From contig CAZSBG010000013.1 of assembly GCA_964605145.1 (NCBI GenBank), forward strand, positions 1 through 64,000: 64,000 nt of DNA, in the 5' to 3' direction. A program made the translations under genes and the position numbers. The notes under the pieces were generated by a model. It did not search any database, had not been told where the DNA came from, and saw nothing but the letters and a program-made list of their open reading frames with translations. How positions within the stretch are numbered: position 1 is the first letter of the stretch; each line of letters opens with the position of its first letter. Below are positions 16,977 to 25,468 of this stretch, piece by piece. Source of the DNA: CAZSBG01 sp964605145. GTDB taxonomy: Bacteria; Zhuqueibacterota; Zhuqueibacteria; Thermofontimicrobiales; Thermofontimicrobiaceae.

Positions 16977-17008
16977 TCTGTTTCTCACTTATTTTGGAAA
17001 GTACCTGA

Positions 17009-17914
17009 ATGCCAGTTGCTACTGTTTATGCCATTGTGGCCGGCTTCTTTTTTGCACTGATGGGGCTGGGTTATAAAATTGCTGAGCACAAGAAATGCCG
17101 ACCGGTTATTTTCTCTTTTATTTTTTCCCTGACAGGCGGAGTAATATCGTTGATTGTTTCATTCTCTGAAACCACCTATTGGGACGACCCTCGGCTCTGG
17201 TTGCTTGGAATCTCCATGGGTATTTTTCTCACATTGGCCTTGCTGCTTATTCTCGAAGCCAACCGCATTGGCCCGGCGTCGGTGAGCTGGACTATTTTGA
17301 ATCTGTCATTACTCGTGCCAATTTTAATTTCGCCCATTTTTTTCCATGATCCGGTGTTGTTCATCGATCCGTTCATCGTTTTGTTCTTTGTCATTATGTT
17401 GATGCTATTCGCCCTCGGCATGCGTAATACAGGGCCGGCAACACACAGCACGAACAAACGTCATATTGCGCTTTTAATCATCGTATTTATTGCCAATGGA
17501 TTTTTCATCACCGGCAACAAATTAAAATTCATTTTATTCGGAGATGCCAACACAGCGGGACTTGCAACCATTGCCTACCTGGTCACTGCCACGATTGTTT
17601 TAACAATCGCCCTGAAAAGGAATTACAATCCATTGGCCAGACCAACTGAAATCAAAGTTGGAATACTTGTTGGAATATTCAGCGTGACAGGAACGCTTTT
17701 TTTCATCAAGGCAATGAGTCTGCCGGCCACTGTGGTTTATCCGCTGGCCCAGGGAATTTCACTGCTGGGCGGTGTGGTGCTCACCACCTGGATTTACAGG
17801 GAGCGGCTCAACAAATTGATGATCCTGGGATTTGGCGTTGGCTTGCTGGTGCTCATGCTGGAAGCTTTCAGAGCGCCGCTGTCCGAGTTAATAACCGATC
17901 TTTTGTCCCGGTAG
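17009..17914 (+). CDS. DMT-superfamily (EamA-like) permease
   Basis: 301 residues, very hydrophobic, about ten predicted membrane helices starting at residue 4 (TVYAIVAGFFFALMGLGYKI). The two-fold repeat of drug/metabolite transporters is visible: the second half begins near residue 150 (HIALLIIVFIANGFFITGNK) and ends with the typical VVYPLAQGISLLGGVVLT and FGVGLLVLMLEAF helices. Members move sugars, amino acids or small metabolites either way across the inner membrane. Thirty-two bases after the GHL6-like gene and on the same strand, it may move a sugar of this pathway, which is inference from position only. Confidence 0.8.
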   Translation: MPVATVYAIVAGFFFALMGLGYKIAEHKKCRPVIFSFIFSLTGGVISLIVSFSETTYWDDPRLWLLGISMGIFLTLALLLILEANRIGPASVSWTILNLSLLVPILISPIFFHDPVLFIDPFIVLFFVIMLMLFALGMRNTGPATHSTNKRHIALLIIVFIANGFFITGNKLKFILFGDANTAGLATIAYLVTATIVLTIALKRNYNPLARPTEIKVGILVGIFSVTGTLFFIKAMSLPATVVYPLAQGISLLGGVVLTTWIYRERLNKLMILGFGVGLLVLMLEAFRAPLSELITDLLSR

Positions 17915-18900
17915 TTTTCAGACAAAATAGAAACCCATAAAAATATTATGTTTAAAGTCAAGTAAAATTCCAACGGATTAAAAATAACATTCCCCGAAGC
18001 TCTATTAAATTTATACTTGTGATAAAATCCGGGATCATTCAGACACAATAAAAATGTCCAATGGTACTTCATCCAAATCTTGATAAAAAGATATTTCACC
18101 AGCGTTTATTAGCAGGCTGTTACTTTTTGAGATAAATATGTTTTTCAATTACCTTATTTTTTATAGAAAACCTTAGTAGCAAAAAAAACATTCGACATAA
18201 TAAACCTTATTACCTTATTGAGAATAAATAATGTAATAAGGTTTGGGCATCCTGGTTTTTAATGGCTACTAAGGTGATAAAAGACAAAGAATAAGGTTTA
18301 AAAGATAATGTCTTACTTTACTTTTTAATATACGAGACCACCGAGAACACAAAGAAGGTTTTTATATCAATTCTTTTTCGTTTGGCAAATCGATTCAACC
18401 CATGGAAGTAACGAAAAGAGTCGGTTTCAGTTTTTTTATATGATGGCATTATATTTCACCACTACGTAGTTTAATGAAAATGATTGGACAATTTACTGCA
18501 AATATTTCACCCCTAAGCGGTTTTGAAATTTATCAACCAAATATAAATCCCGTATGATGAAACACTTGTAGAAACGCCGAACCAACAAACAGGAAAACCC
18601 CTTCAGGGGTGACATTTTCTTTTTAACATAGACTTCAGCTCAAGGGATCACATTTTTTCCGAATATTGATGAACCATAGAAAATGAACCGACTCAAAAAA
18701 TTCGTTGAACGATTAAAGCACTCAATCGTTAAAAGGAGTGATGTTTTTGAAATACTTCAGAGTGAAAATTATTAAATCCTAAATTGAGCGATTAGCTATC
18801 AGCTTAAAAAAAATAATAAACGCTGAATACTGATCGCTGTAAGCTAACCGCTTAGACGACTAAAATTTTACATCAATTGTTTTTGCAAGGAGCAGGAATT
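17915..18900. other. Long AT-rich intergenic region with nested inverted repeat and repeat fragments
   Basis: Nearly 1 kb without a convincing gene. It holds the nested inverted repeat at 18151-18297, fragments of the TTTCACCCCTANGNGGTTT / CCCGTANGATGA repeat type (about 18495-18560), a small ACCCCTTCAGGGGT palindrome near 18597, and near 18785-18850 a block of the GCTGAAAGCTAATCGCT type repeated in other gaps of the window. Confidence 0.7.
18151..18297. repeat. Three-tier nested inverted repeat
   Basis: Outer arms ACCTTATT (18151-18158) and AATAAGGT (18290-18297); middle arms CCTTAGTAGC (18171-18180) and GCTACTAAGG (18265-18274); inner arms AAACCTTATTAC (18202-18213) and GTAATAAGGTTT (18233-18244). 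All three are perfect. The motif ACCTTATT also recurs between the arms. Confidence 0.75.
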
Positions 18901-21288
18901 ATGAAAATTAAAGACGTTACGAATAAAATCGACACGGTTGTGCATCCAAAAAATGATAAGCCGGTTTACAAGACCGTTAGCGATGAAATAAGCGCACGAT
19001 TGAACCGAACAATGAAGATTGCTTTTGCTTCCGAAGCCAGGTCAGTTCCCGGCCAGTTCTTTTTGCTCATTGCCGGGGACGCGGCGCATCCTGAAGACCT
19101 GGCGAAAAAGTTAAACGCGCCGGCGGATAAGGATTGGAGCTACATCAAACTGAATGAAAATGGCAGCGGCGAAATTATCGTTGCCAAAAAACATTTGCTC
19201 TTCGCCACAGTGTGCCACTTGTTCGATTATTTGATGGACGACCAAATTGACGAATTGAAAAAAGGTAAGCTGCTGGAAATCGGCTTTCAGTGGAATCGCC
19301 CGGTGTTCGACTGCTGCCTGACGCAATTGCACCGAACGGCTCGTCACATGGACTGGCAAGCGCACATCCGCGAATACGCGCGAATGGGCTTTTCCCACGT
19401 GGAAGTGAATTCCCTTTCAACCGCGCATGGCATCGAACCCGGCGTGGATCATGAAGTCTATCCCGTGTTCTACACTTATTGCGCTGCCCCGGATCAATTC
19501 GTCAGCAGCAAGCTGAACGATGGCGCCTATCCCCGCGAATACCTCAATGCCAACTTAAGTCTGTTGAAAAAATATGCCAATGAAGCAGTAAAATATGGCA
19601 TGACTCCCGGCATGCACAGTTTTGAGCCACGAAACGTCCCGGATGAATTGCTGAAAAAATACCCCATGCTTCGCGGCGCGCGAGTGGATCATCCGTTCCG
19701 CAGCATGAAACCACGTTTTAACCTGGCCCTGGCGCATCCCTTTGTGCGCATGCATTACAAGGAATTGATTCAGAATCTGCTCAAGGAGGTGCCGGAACTG
19801 GGGTACATTTCAGTGGTGACCAACGACAGTGGCGCCGGCTTCGAATTCACACGCTCGCTTTACGTTGGCGCCAATGGCGGCGCCTACCTCATTCGCGAAT
19901 GGAAATCTGTGGATGAAGTTGCCAAAGCCGCAGCCAAAAACGCCATGAGCTATTTCACGCTGCTCCGCGATGCCGCTTCCGAGATCAATCCTGACTTCCG
20001 CGTAATGATCCGGCTGGAACCTTTTGCAGACGAGCGCGAACACATCCTCAACGAAATCAGCGAACGAATCGACGTGGAAGGGTCCTCATTCCTCAGTCGG
20101 GGCTATGGCTCTGCCTACGCACACGAACGTTACGAAGATAACGAAACAGTGCAGTCCACAGCGCATCAGGTTTCTTTCAGAGATGAAGAAAAAGATTTCA
20201 TAGATTTTATGAAAAGCAAAGGGTCTATCGCTCATACCATTTATTCTTTTGGATCATACCTCAATTTCGATCCGCTGTTAGGCATTCCGTTTCCGTGGAT
20301 GATTCACGAAAAACTCACTGCCATGCGCCGTGTTGGAGCCCAGCACGTCATCAATCAGGGTGGCATTCACCCGCCATCTCTTGCGCCATGGTGCGTGAAT
20401 CGCGAAGTTGTCGGTTTGTTCCAGCTCGATCCGAACTTGGATATTGATGCCACGCTCAAAACCATCGCTCAAAAATGGGTCGGAGAAAAATATACGGACG
20501 ACCTGTACAAAATTTGGGAACAGGTTCAGGAAGCAGTTCGATCCTATCCCACTGTGGGATTGTATTCTTTCGTGGGAATGAACTGGTACAGAATGTGGAT
20601 TCGTCCCATTATTCCCAACATTGAAGCCATTGCCGAAGAAGACCGCGCCTACTACGAAAAATATTTACTGGCGCCACCGCACAATCCAACCCGCGTGGAC
20701 CTGAACCGCGATATTCTCTTCGAACTGGGCGGACCGGATACCGCATCGAAAAATGTTGATCGCATGGATGCCAATGTAACGCCGCCTCTGGAACAGGCGC
20801 TGAATCTCATCTCTTCTGTGCTGGAAAAGGCGAAGACCGACCCGGACGCTCATCGATTTTTCACGGATTTATCTGACAGGCTTCGGGGTTTGAAACACTG
20901 GTTCATCACCCAGCGAAACGTCCAGGCGTGGATTGCCGGGGTGCATGGCTACCTCAATGCCACAGATGAAACCACGAAAAAACAATGCCGTGCGCTTCTC
21001 AAAGATATGGTTCTTTCAGAAATTGAAAACACCAAAGAGCTGCTGCGGCTTTGGGCAACCAGCACAACGGATTTTATGCTCATCTCTGATCAGGGAGAAT
21101 CTGTGCATCAATTGGGTGAAAATTTTGGCGATTTATTGAAGATCAAAATCGAACTCATGCAGGGGCACGAAAACGACGAACCATACGTCGATCCCAATTT
21201 TATCTGGCGCGTGCCGGGAATCGATTTTTATTCGCTGGACGAAATGGATGCAGGCGTATCGCCGGTCACCGGTCAATTGAGCGAATGA
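18901..21288 (+). CDS. Cytosolic TIM-barrel glycosidase-like protein, GH20/GH67-like layout
   Basis: 795 residues from the ATG at 18901, preceded by AAGGAG; an in-frame start at 18877 lies upstream of that site. No signal peptide. Residues 1 to about 130 form an alpha/beta domain like the N-terminal domain of GH20/GH67 enzymes (FFLLIAGDAAHPEDLAKKL). A barrel-like region follows: NRPVFDCCLTQLHR, YARMGFSHVEVNSLS, YGMTPGMHSFEP, LGYISVVTNDSGAGFEF, FRVMIRLEPFADE. The C-terminal 200 residues are helical. TNDSGAGFE offers Asp and Glu as possible catalytic residues, but I cannot place it in a numbered family. It probably processes oligosaccharides inside the cell; a strong hairpin follows its stop. 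Confidence 0.6.
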   Translation: MKIKDVTNKIDTVVHPKNDKPVYKTVSDEISARLNRTMKIAFASEARSVPGQFFLLIAGDAAHPEDLAKKLNAPADKDWSYIKLNENGSGEIIVAKKHLLFATVCHLFDYLMDDQIDELKKGKLLEIGFQWNRPVFDCCLTQLHRTARHMDWQAHIREYARMGFSHVEVNSLSTAHGIEPGVDHEVYPVFYTYCAAPDQFVSSKLNDGAYPREYLNANLSLLKKYANEAVKYGMTPGMHSFEPRNVPDELLKKYPMLRGARVDHPFRSMKPRFNLALAHPFVRMHYKELIQNLLKEVPELGYISVVTNDSGAGFEFTRSLYVGANGGAYLIREWKSVDEVAKAAAKNAMSYFTLLRDAASEINPDFRVMIRLEPFADEREHILNEISERIDVEGSSFLSRGYGSAYAHERYEDNETVQSTAHQVSFRDEEKDFIDFMKSKGSIAHTIYSFGSYLNFDPLLGIPFPWMIHEKLTAMRRVGAQHVINQGGIHPPSLAPWCVNREVVGLFQLDPNLDIDATLKTIAQKWVGEKYTDDLYKIWEQVQEAVRSYPTVGLYSFVGMNWYRMWIRPIIPNIEAIAEEDRAYYEKYLLAPPHNPTRVDLNRDILFELGGPDTASKNVDRMDANVTPPLEQALNLISSVLEKAKTDPDAHRFFTDLSDRLRGLKHWFITQRNVQAWIAGVHGYLNATDETTKKQCRALLKDMVLSEIENTKELLRLWATSTTDFMLISDQGESVHQLGENFGDLLKIKIELMQGHENDEPYVDPNFIWRVPGIDFYSLDEMDAGVSPVTGQLSE

Positions 21289-21305
21289 TGAAATCTTCAT
21301 TTAAA

Positions 21306-21337
21306 GATCGGACGCGGACGAAAATTCGCGTCCGATC
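21306..21337. terminator. Strong GC-rich hairpin after glycosidase-like gene
   Basis: GATCGGACGCG pairs perfectly with CGCGTCCGATC, 10-nt loop. No T-run follows on the plus strand, so termination is uncertain; it may protect the mRNA end. Confidence 0.5.
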
Positions 21338-21466
21338 GGTTCTATTCGGACTCGGGATGTCATAAAAAATCGGATTAGTGAACTCTATTGATCATTCCTA
21401 CGGATGTAGCAGTGAACCAGAATTCAAAAAATGCTGTCAATTAAACCTGATCATTAAGGAAATGCT

Positions 21467-23782
21467 ATGTTTTTTTTAAGATATATTTTAGTTTTCGTTC
21501 TTATTTTTTCATCATCACTGTTGGGGCAAATTCAGAAAATCAATCGCTCCGATTATCTGAAATACGCCACTGAAGCCGCCGAAGATTACTGGAACACTTA
21601 TGACGACGATGCAAAAAAATGGGCCGACCGAATTGATCTGAAACGCGCAAACAGCTACAATCCACCTGCAAATTTCATTTATCAGGCCTATGTGAATGCC
21701 AACCTGTACAACATTACCGGCGAAAAAAAATATGCTGAACGCGCCCGAAAATGCCTCGTCGAAATTGGTGATTTCAGGGACTACTATCCTGAAAATTTCT
21801 GGCTCAAGCAATCAAGATATAATGATATCGTTCCGGCAGTGGGGAATTTTTTCACCACGCCCATGTACATCAAAGCGTTCCGATTGATGAAGGACACGGG
21901 ATTCCTGTCGAAAAAAGATAAAAAAATAATCACACAAAATATTGCTGAAAGCTGCGATTACAACATTCGATTTTATGAATGGGGCGCCATGAATCGCGGC
22001 GTGCTTCGGGCCGAAGTTTATCATCTCGCCGCTGTTACGCTTGAAGAACATCCCCACGCTGACACCTGGAAAATGATTTCGGAATCCATCACCAAAGATT
22101 GCCGGGGTACATGGGAAATTGAGGACGCCTCACATTACAACGCCATTTACCTGTATTCCCTGTTCTCACACATCGAGCTGCTTGATGAAGACGCTTTTTT
22201 CCGGCATCCGGTGACCCGCTATACCATGGAATTTTACACCCACCTCCTGGCGCCGCACGGCATGGTGCCGGATTTCGGCGATGCCAACCTGTACAGCAAC
22301 TGGCACCGATTTGTCGCTGTTTTTGAAAAAGCTGCCACCGCGTACACTAATCCGGAAATGAAATACGCGGCCAGTCGGATCGCGAATAAATTGTGGGATA
22401 TGGACGCTGAGAGAAAATCCATGTGGCTGGCTGTAATTGCCACGGACTGTTACCGCTGGGCCAATGATTCAATTCCGCTGAAAGAGCCGCCCGGCAAAAG
22501 TGAACTGGTGATGGATGATGTCGTCGGCAAAAAAGTGGTTTTCAGAACCGGCTACGACCCGAATGACACCTACATGCTCGTCAATTATAAAGATGAGGGA
22601 ATCGCCGGATTCATGTCGCGCGAATATCTGCGCAGAACAATCCCGGTGGAAGAAGAAAAAATGACGCACGGCCACTCCGATGAAAACGATATTTCCCTGC
22701 TCATGGTCGATGGCTCCGTGCTTCTGCACGATGGCGGGTATCGAACCTACATGCCAAGCGGCTCATTTGGCGCGTATCGCGCGGATTATTTTCACAACCG
22801 TGTGGTGGTTCGAAAAGATAAAATATTCAAAGGGCAGAAAAAGGGCGAGTGGCGCTATTCAACGCGGGATCAGGAAGCTTTTGCCGGACAGAATGTCTAT
22901 GATTTTGTGAGGAATTCCGGGGCATACCGCAACACAAGAACCGAACTGATCGACTTTCTCACCACAGATAATTTCGACTATAGCCGCTCGCGGGTTATTG
23001 ATGACAAACGCCATTTTCAATACGATCGAATTGTCAACTGGGTGAAGCCCCTGAATATTTTTGTGGTATTCGATGTTGTCAAATTTCTGGAGAATGATTA
23101 TTATACATCCGTCAACTTCTGGCACACACGAAAAATTCTCAGTCAGGGTGAAAATTATTTTGATACGCAGTACGATTCCCTCAGGAATGTGGCCTTATCC
23201 GCAGACAAATCGTTGCTCATCTATTTTCCTGAAGGCGAAAAAGACGGCCGCATGATTGGGATCGATGAGGAGGACAGATATTATCAAACAGAGTTTGCCA
23301 TTCACCAGACCATTTCCGGCTGGCATTTTGCCGGGGATGTTGCGACATTCACCACCGTGCTCGTTCCGCACGATGCAGGCAGGGACATCAACGCGCTGAT
23401 GAAAAAAATTGAACTGGTACAAACCGATAAATATCCAAAAGCAACCGGCGTAAAAATAACCGATAACGGAAAAACCTATTTCGTGTGTTCCAAACTTGAC
23501 CGCATGCTGGATATTCATTACCAGGACACGCGGCCCCAATATGACTATGCCCATGGCAAGGTGAAGTTCGAACAGTTCGAAACCGATGCCCAGCAACTGT
23601 TCGCCATTGTGGACGGCACTACCCTGGACTATACATCGGTGTACTGCGTTAAATTACTGTACAACGGCAAGACGCTATTCGAAAAACGACCGATCCCTTA
23701 TGGACTGCGATTCGACGGCGGACCGGAGCAGGATGGTATCGGCAAAGTGCGCTACTGGCAGGACAGCGTGAAACTGAAATAG
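21467..23782 (+). CDS. Secreted heparinase II/III-type polysaccharide lyase (paralogue B)
   Basis: 771 residues with a signal peptide (FLRYILVFVLIFSSSLLGQ). Same layout as the 7047-9338 protein along its whole length: YNPPANFIYQAYVNANLY corresponds to the SYPANFAELLGFMYQ segment there, then RFYEWGAMNRGVLRAE, HGMVPDFGDANLYSNWHRF, and the lyase signature MTHGHSDENDIS with GSVLLHDGGYRTYMPSG and RADYFHNRVVVRK. The conserved histidines and the tyrosine-rich segments suggest an active enzyme. Two such closely related lyases in one region point to cleavage of different linkages or sites of one uronate-containing polymer; this is inference. AAGGA precedes the ATG, and the serine hydrolase follows about 60 bp downstream. 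Confidence 0.85.
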   Translation: MFFLRYILVFVLIFSSSLLGQIQKINRSDYLKYATEAAEDYWNTYDDDAKKWADRIDLKRANSYNPPANFIYQAYVNANLYNITGEKKYAERARKCLVEIGDFRDYYPENFWLKQSRYNDIVPAVGNFFTTPMYIKAFRLMKDTGFLSKKDKKIITQNIAESCDYNIRFYEWGAMNRGVLRAEVYHLAAVTLEEHPHADTWKMISESITKDCRGTWEIEDASHYNAIYLYSLFSHIELLDEDAFFRHPVTRYTMEFYTHLLAPHGMVPDFGDANLYSNWHRFVAVFEKAATAYTNPEMKYAASRIANKLWDMDAERKSMWLAVIATDCYRWANDSIPLKEPPGKSELVMDDVVGKKVVFRTGYDPNDTYMLVNYKDEGIAGFMSREYLRRTIPVEEEKMTHGHSDENDISLLMVDGSVLLHDGGYRTYMPSGSFGAYRADYFHNRVVVRKDKIFKGQKKGEWRYSTRDQEAFAGQNVYDFVRNSGAYRNTRTELIDFLTTDNFDYSRSRVIDDKRHFQYDRIVNWVKPLNIFVVFDVVKFLENDYYTSVNFWHTRKILSQGENYFDTQYDSLRNVALSADKSLLIYFPEGEKDGRMIGIDEEDRYYQTEFAIHQTISGWHFAGDVATFTTVLVPHDAGRDINALMKKIELVQTDKYPKATGVKITDNGKTYFVCSKLDRMLDIHYQDTRPQYDYAHGKVKFEQFETDAQQLFAIVDGTTLDYTSVYCVKLLYNGKTLFEKRPIPYGLRFDGGPEQDGIGKVRYWQDSVKLK

Positions 23783-23843
23783 ATCGGTTTAAATGCTGAT
23801 TGGATCAGTCTTTTATGATGATGATTATTCAACCGGAGTTATT

Positions 23844-25235
23844 ATGAAAAGAAAACCAGTCAAAAAGATAATCGCGGTTTTCATTTTTCTTATTCTCGTC
23901 GCACTGATTTTTGCGTTTAATTATGTTCATCAAATTGCTGCCATCGGAGCCGGCTACAAGGCAAAAATTCTTGCGTCTGCCCTGTTCATTTCCGGGCGCG
24001 ATGAAGAGTCGATTCTCAAAGAAGATTTATCCAATCCGATTCTGGAGTATTTCGACGCCAAAATTGATACGGCTGAAAAAGCCGTCACCTCATCCTTGTT
24101 ATTTGGCCTGGTGAAAAGCCGCGCTGTTTTCCGCGAGGGTTTGGGGGTAACGCTGAATTCGGATCCCGGGGATGAGAAGCTGAGTTTTCCGGTTCCAGTT
24201 AAACTGGACGAAGCCGCCATGTGGCCAATGGGCGAGGCTGTGGAATTGAACGAGCTTCCCCCGGCAGTCGATATGGAAAAACTTGAAACAGCCATCGATA
24301 ACGCTTTTGCTGAACCGGATTCCACACGTTTGCGGCGCACGCGAGCCGTGGTGGTCGTTCACGACGGTCGCATTGTCGCAGAAAAATACGCCAGGGGATT
24401 CAGCAAGGACACGCCGCTGTTAGGCTGGTCCATGACAAAAAGTGTGATCAATGCGCTGGTGGGAATTCTCGTGGGACAGGGCAAATTATCCGTGGATCAG
24501 CCGGCCGCGCTCGATGCCTGGCAGGGAAAAGACGACCCCCGGCAGGCCATCACGCTCGATCACCTGCTGCGCATGAACAGCGGATTGGAATTTCACGAAG
24601 AATACACCAGCCCCAAAACCGATGTGACGCTCATGCTTTTCAAAGAAAAAGATGCAGCCGGCTACGCCATGAACAAACCGCTGGAAATCGAACCTGGGAA
24701 AAAGTGGTATTATTCCAGCGGGACCACGAATATCATTTCATATCTCATGAAACAGGCGCTGGCCGAAAGCGATACCGATTATCTCAATTTCCCGCGACAG
24801 GCGTTGTTCGAAAAAATTGGTATGACCAGCGCGGTGATTGAACCGGATGCGGCCGGCACATTTGTCGGGTCGTCGTTCATGTACGCCACGGCCCGCGACT
24901 GGGCACGGTTCGGACTGTTGTATCTAAAAGATGGCGTATGGAACGGCGAACGGATTCTGCCGGAGGGCTGGGTAAAATACACGACAAAACCAACGAAAAA
25001 TTCGAGCAACTGGAAATACGGCGCACATTTTTGGCTCAACCCGGAAACATCAAATGGCCGATGGATGCCAAATCTTCCTTCGGATTTGTTCTTTTGCTGG
25101 GGACACGAAAGTCAGCATGTGTTTATCGTTCCGTCGCGCAACCTAATTGTGGTACGATTAGGCCTGAGCATCGAGCCGACCTCGTGGGATTTCAAAACAT
25201 TCCTGGCAGAGGTTTTGGACGCATTCCCGGAATGA
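23844..25235 (+). CDS. Membrane-anchored serine hydrolase, class C beta-lactamase-like
   Basis: 463 residues from the ATG at 23844 (GGAG just upstream; earlier in-frame start at 23793 has no site). N-terminal basic stretch then one hydrophobic segment (residues about 8-25) anchors it to the membrane. Beta-lactamase/transpeptidase-like fold: GWSMTKSVINALVG contains the SxxK nucleophile motif, WYYSSGTTNIIS carries the YxS/YxN-type motif, and CWGHESQHVFIVPS is in the place of the KTG box as HES. Family members are esterases, peptidases or amidases; few are true beta-lactamases. Placed directly after the lyase, it might de-esterify the polysaccharide, which is only a positional guess. Confidence 0.8.
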   Translation: MKRKPVKKIIAVFIFLILVALIFAFNYVHQIAAIGAGYKAKILASALFISGRDEESILKEDLSNPILEYFDAKIDTAEKAVTSSLLFGLVKSRAVFREGLGVTLNSDPGDEKLSFPVPVKLDEAAMWPMGEAVELNELPPAVDMEKLETAIDNAFAEPDSTRLRRTRAVVVVHDGRIVAEKYARGFSKDTPLLGWSMTKSVINALVGILVGQGKLSVDQPAALDAWQGKDDPRQAITLDHLLRMNSGLEFHEEYTSPKTDVTLMLFKEKDAAGYAMNKPLEIEPGKKWYYSSGTTNIISYLMKQALAESDTDYLNFPRQALFEKIGMTSAVIEPDAAGTFVGSSFMYATARDWARFGLLYLKDGVWNGERILPEGWVKYTTKPTKNSSNWKYGAHFWLNPETSNGRWMPNLPSDLFFCWGHESQHVFIVPSRNLIVVRLGLSIEPTSWDFKTFLAEVLDAFPE

Positions 25236-25468
25236 AAGCCCGGATGAATTTTGCCCAATTCCTTCAATTGAATTAAACAGGTCGAACCATGAAAAAAACC
25301 GGATAAATTGGCTCAATCAATTCGTCGAACATGGTGATTCTTCGATTCTTTAATTTCATACTTTCTCAATTTTATTTTTCTTAGTATCTTTGTGTAAGCT
25401 TGCAGTTCTTTGTGTTAAATAATCAGCAAATGCAACATCATCATAATAACTAAAACAAGGAAATTTTT

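Noticed and set aside
14904..16988. Two minus-strand frames of 260 and 250 codons
   Set aside because: Both are antisense shadows of the GHL6-like gene and have no recognisable domain or ribosome-binding site.
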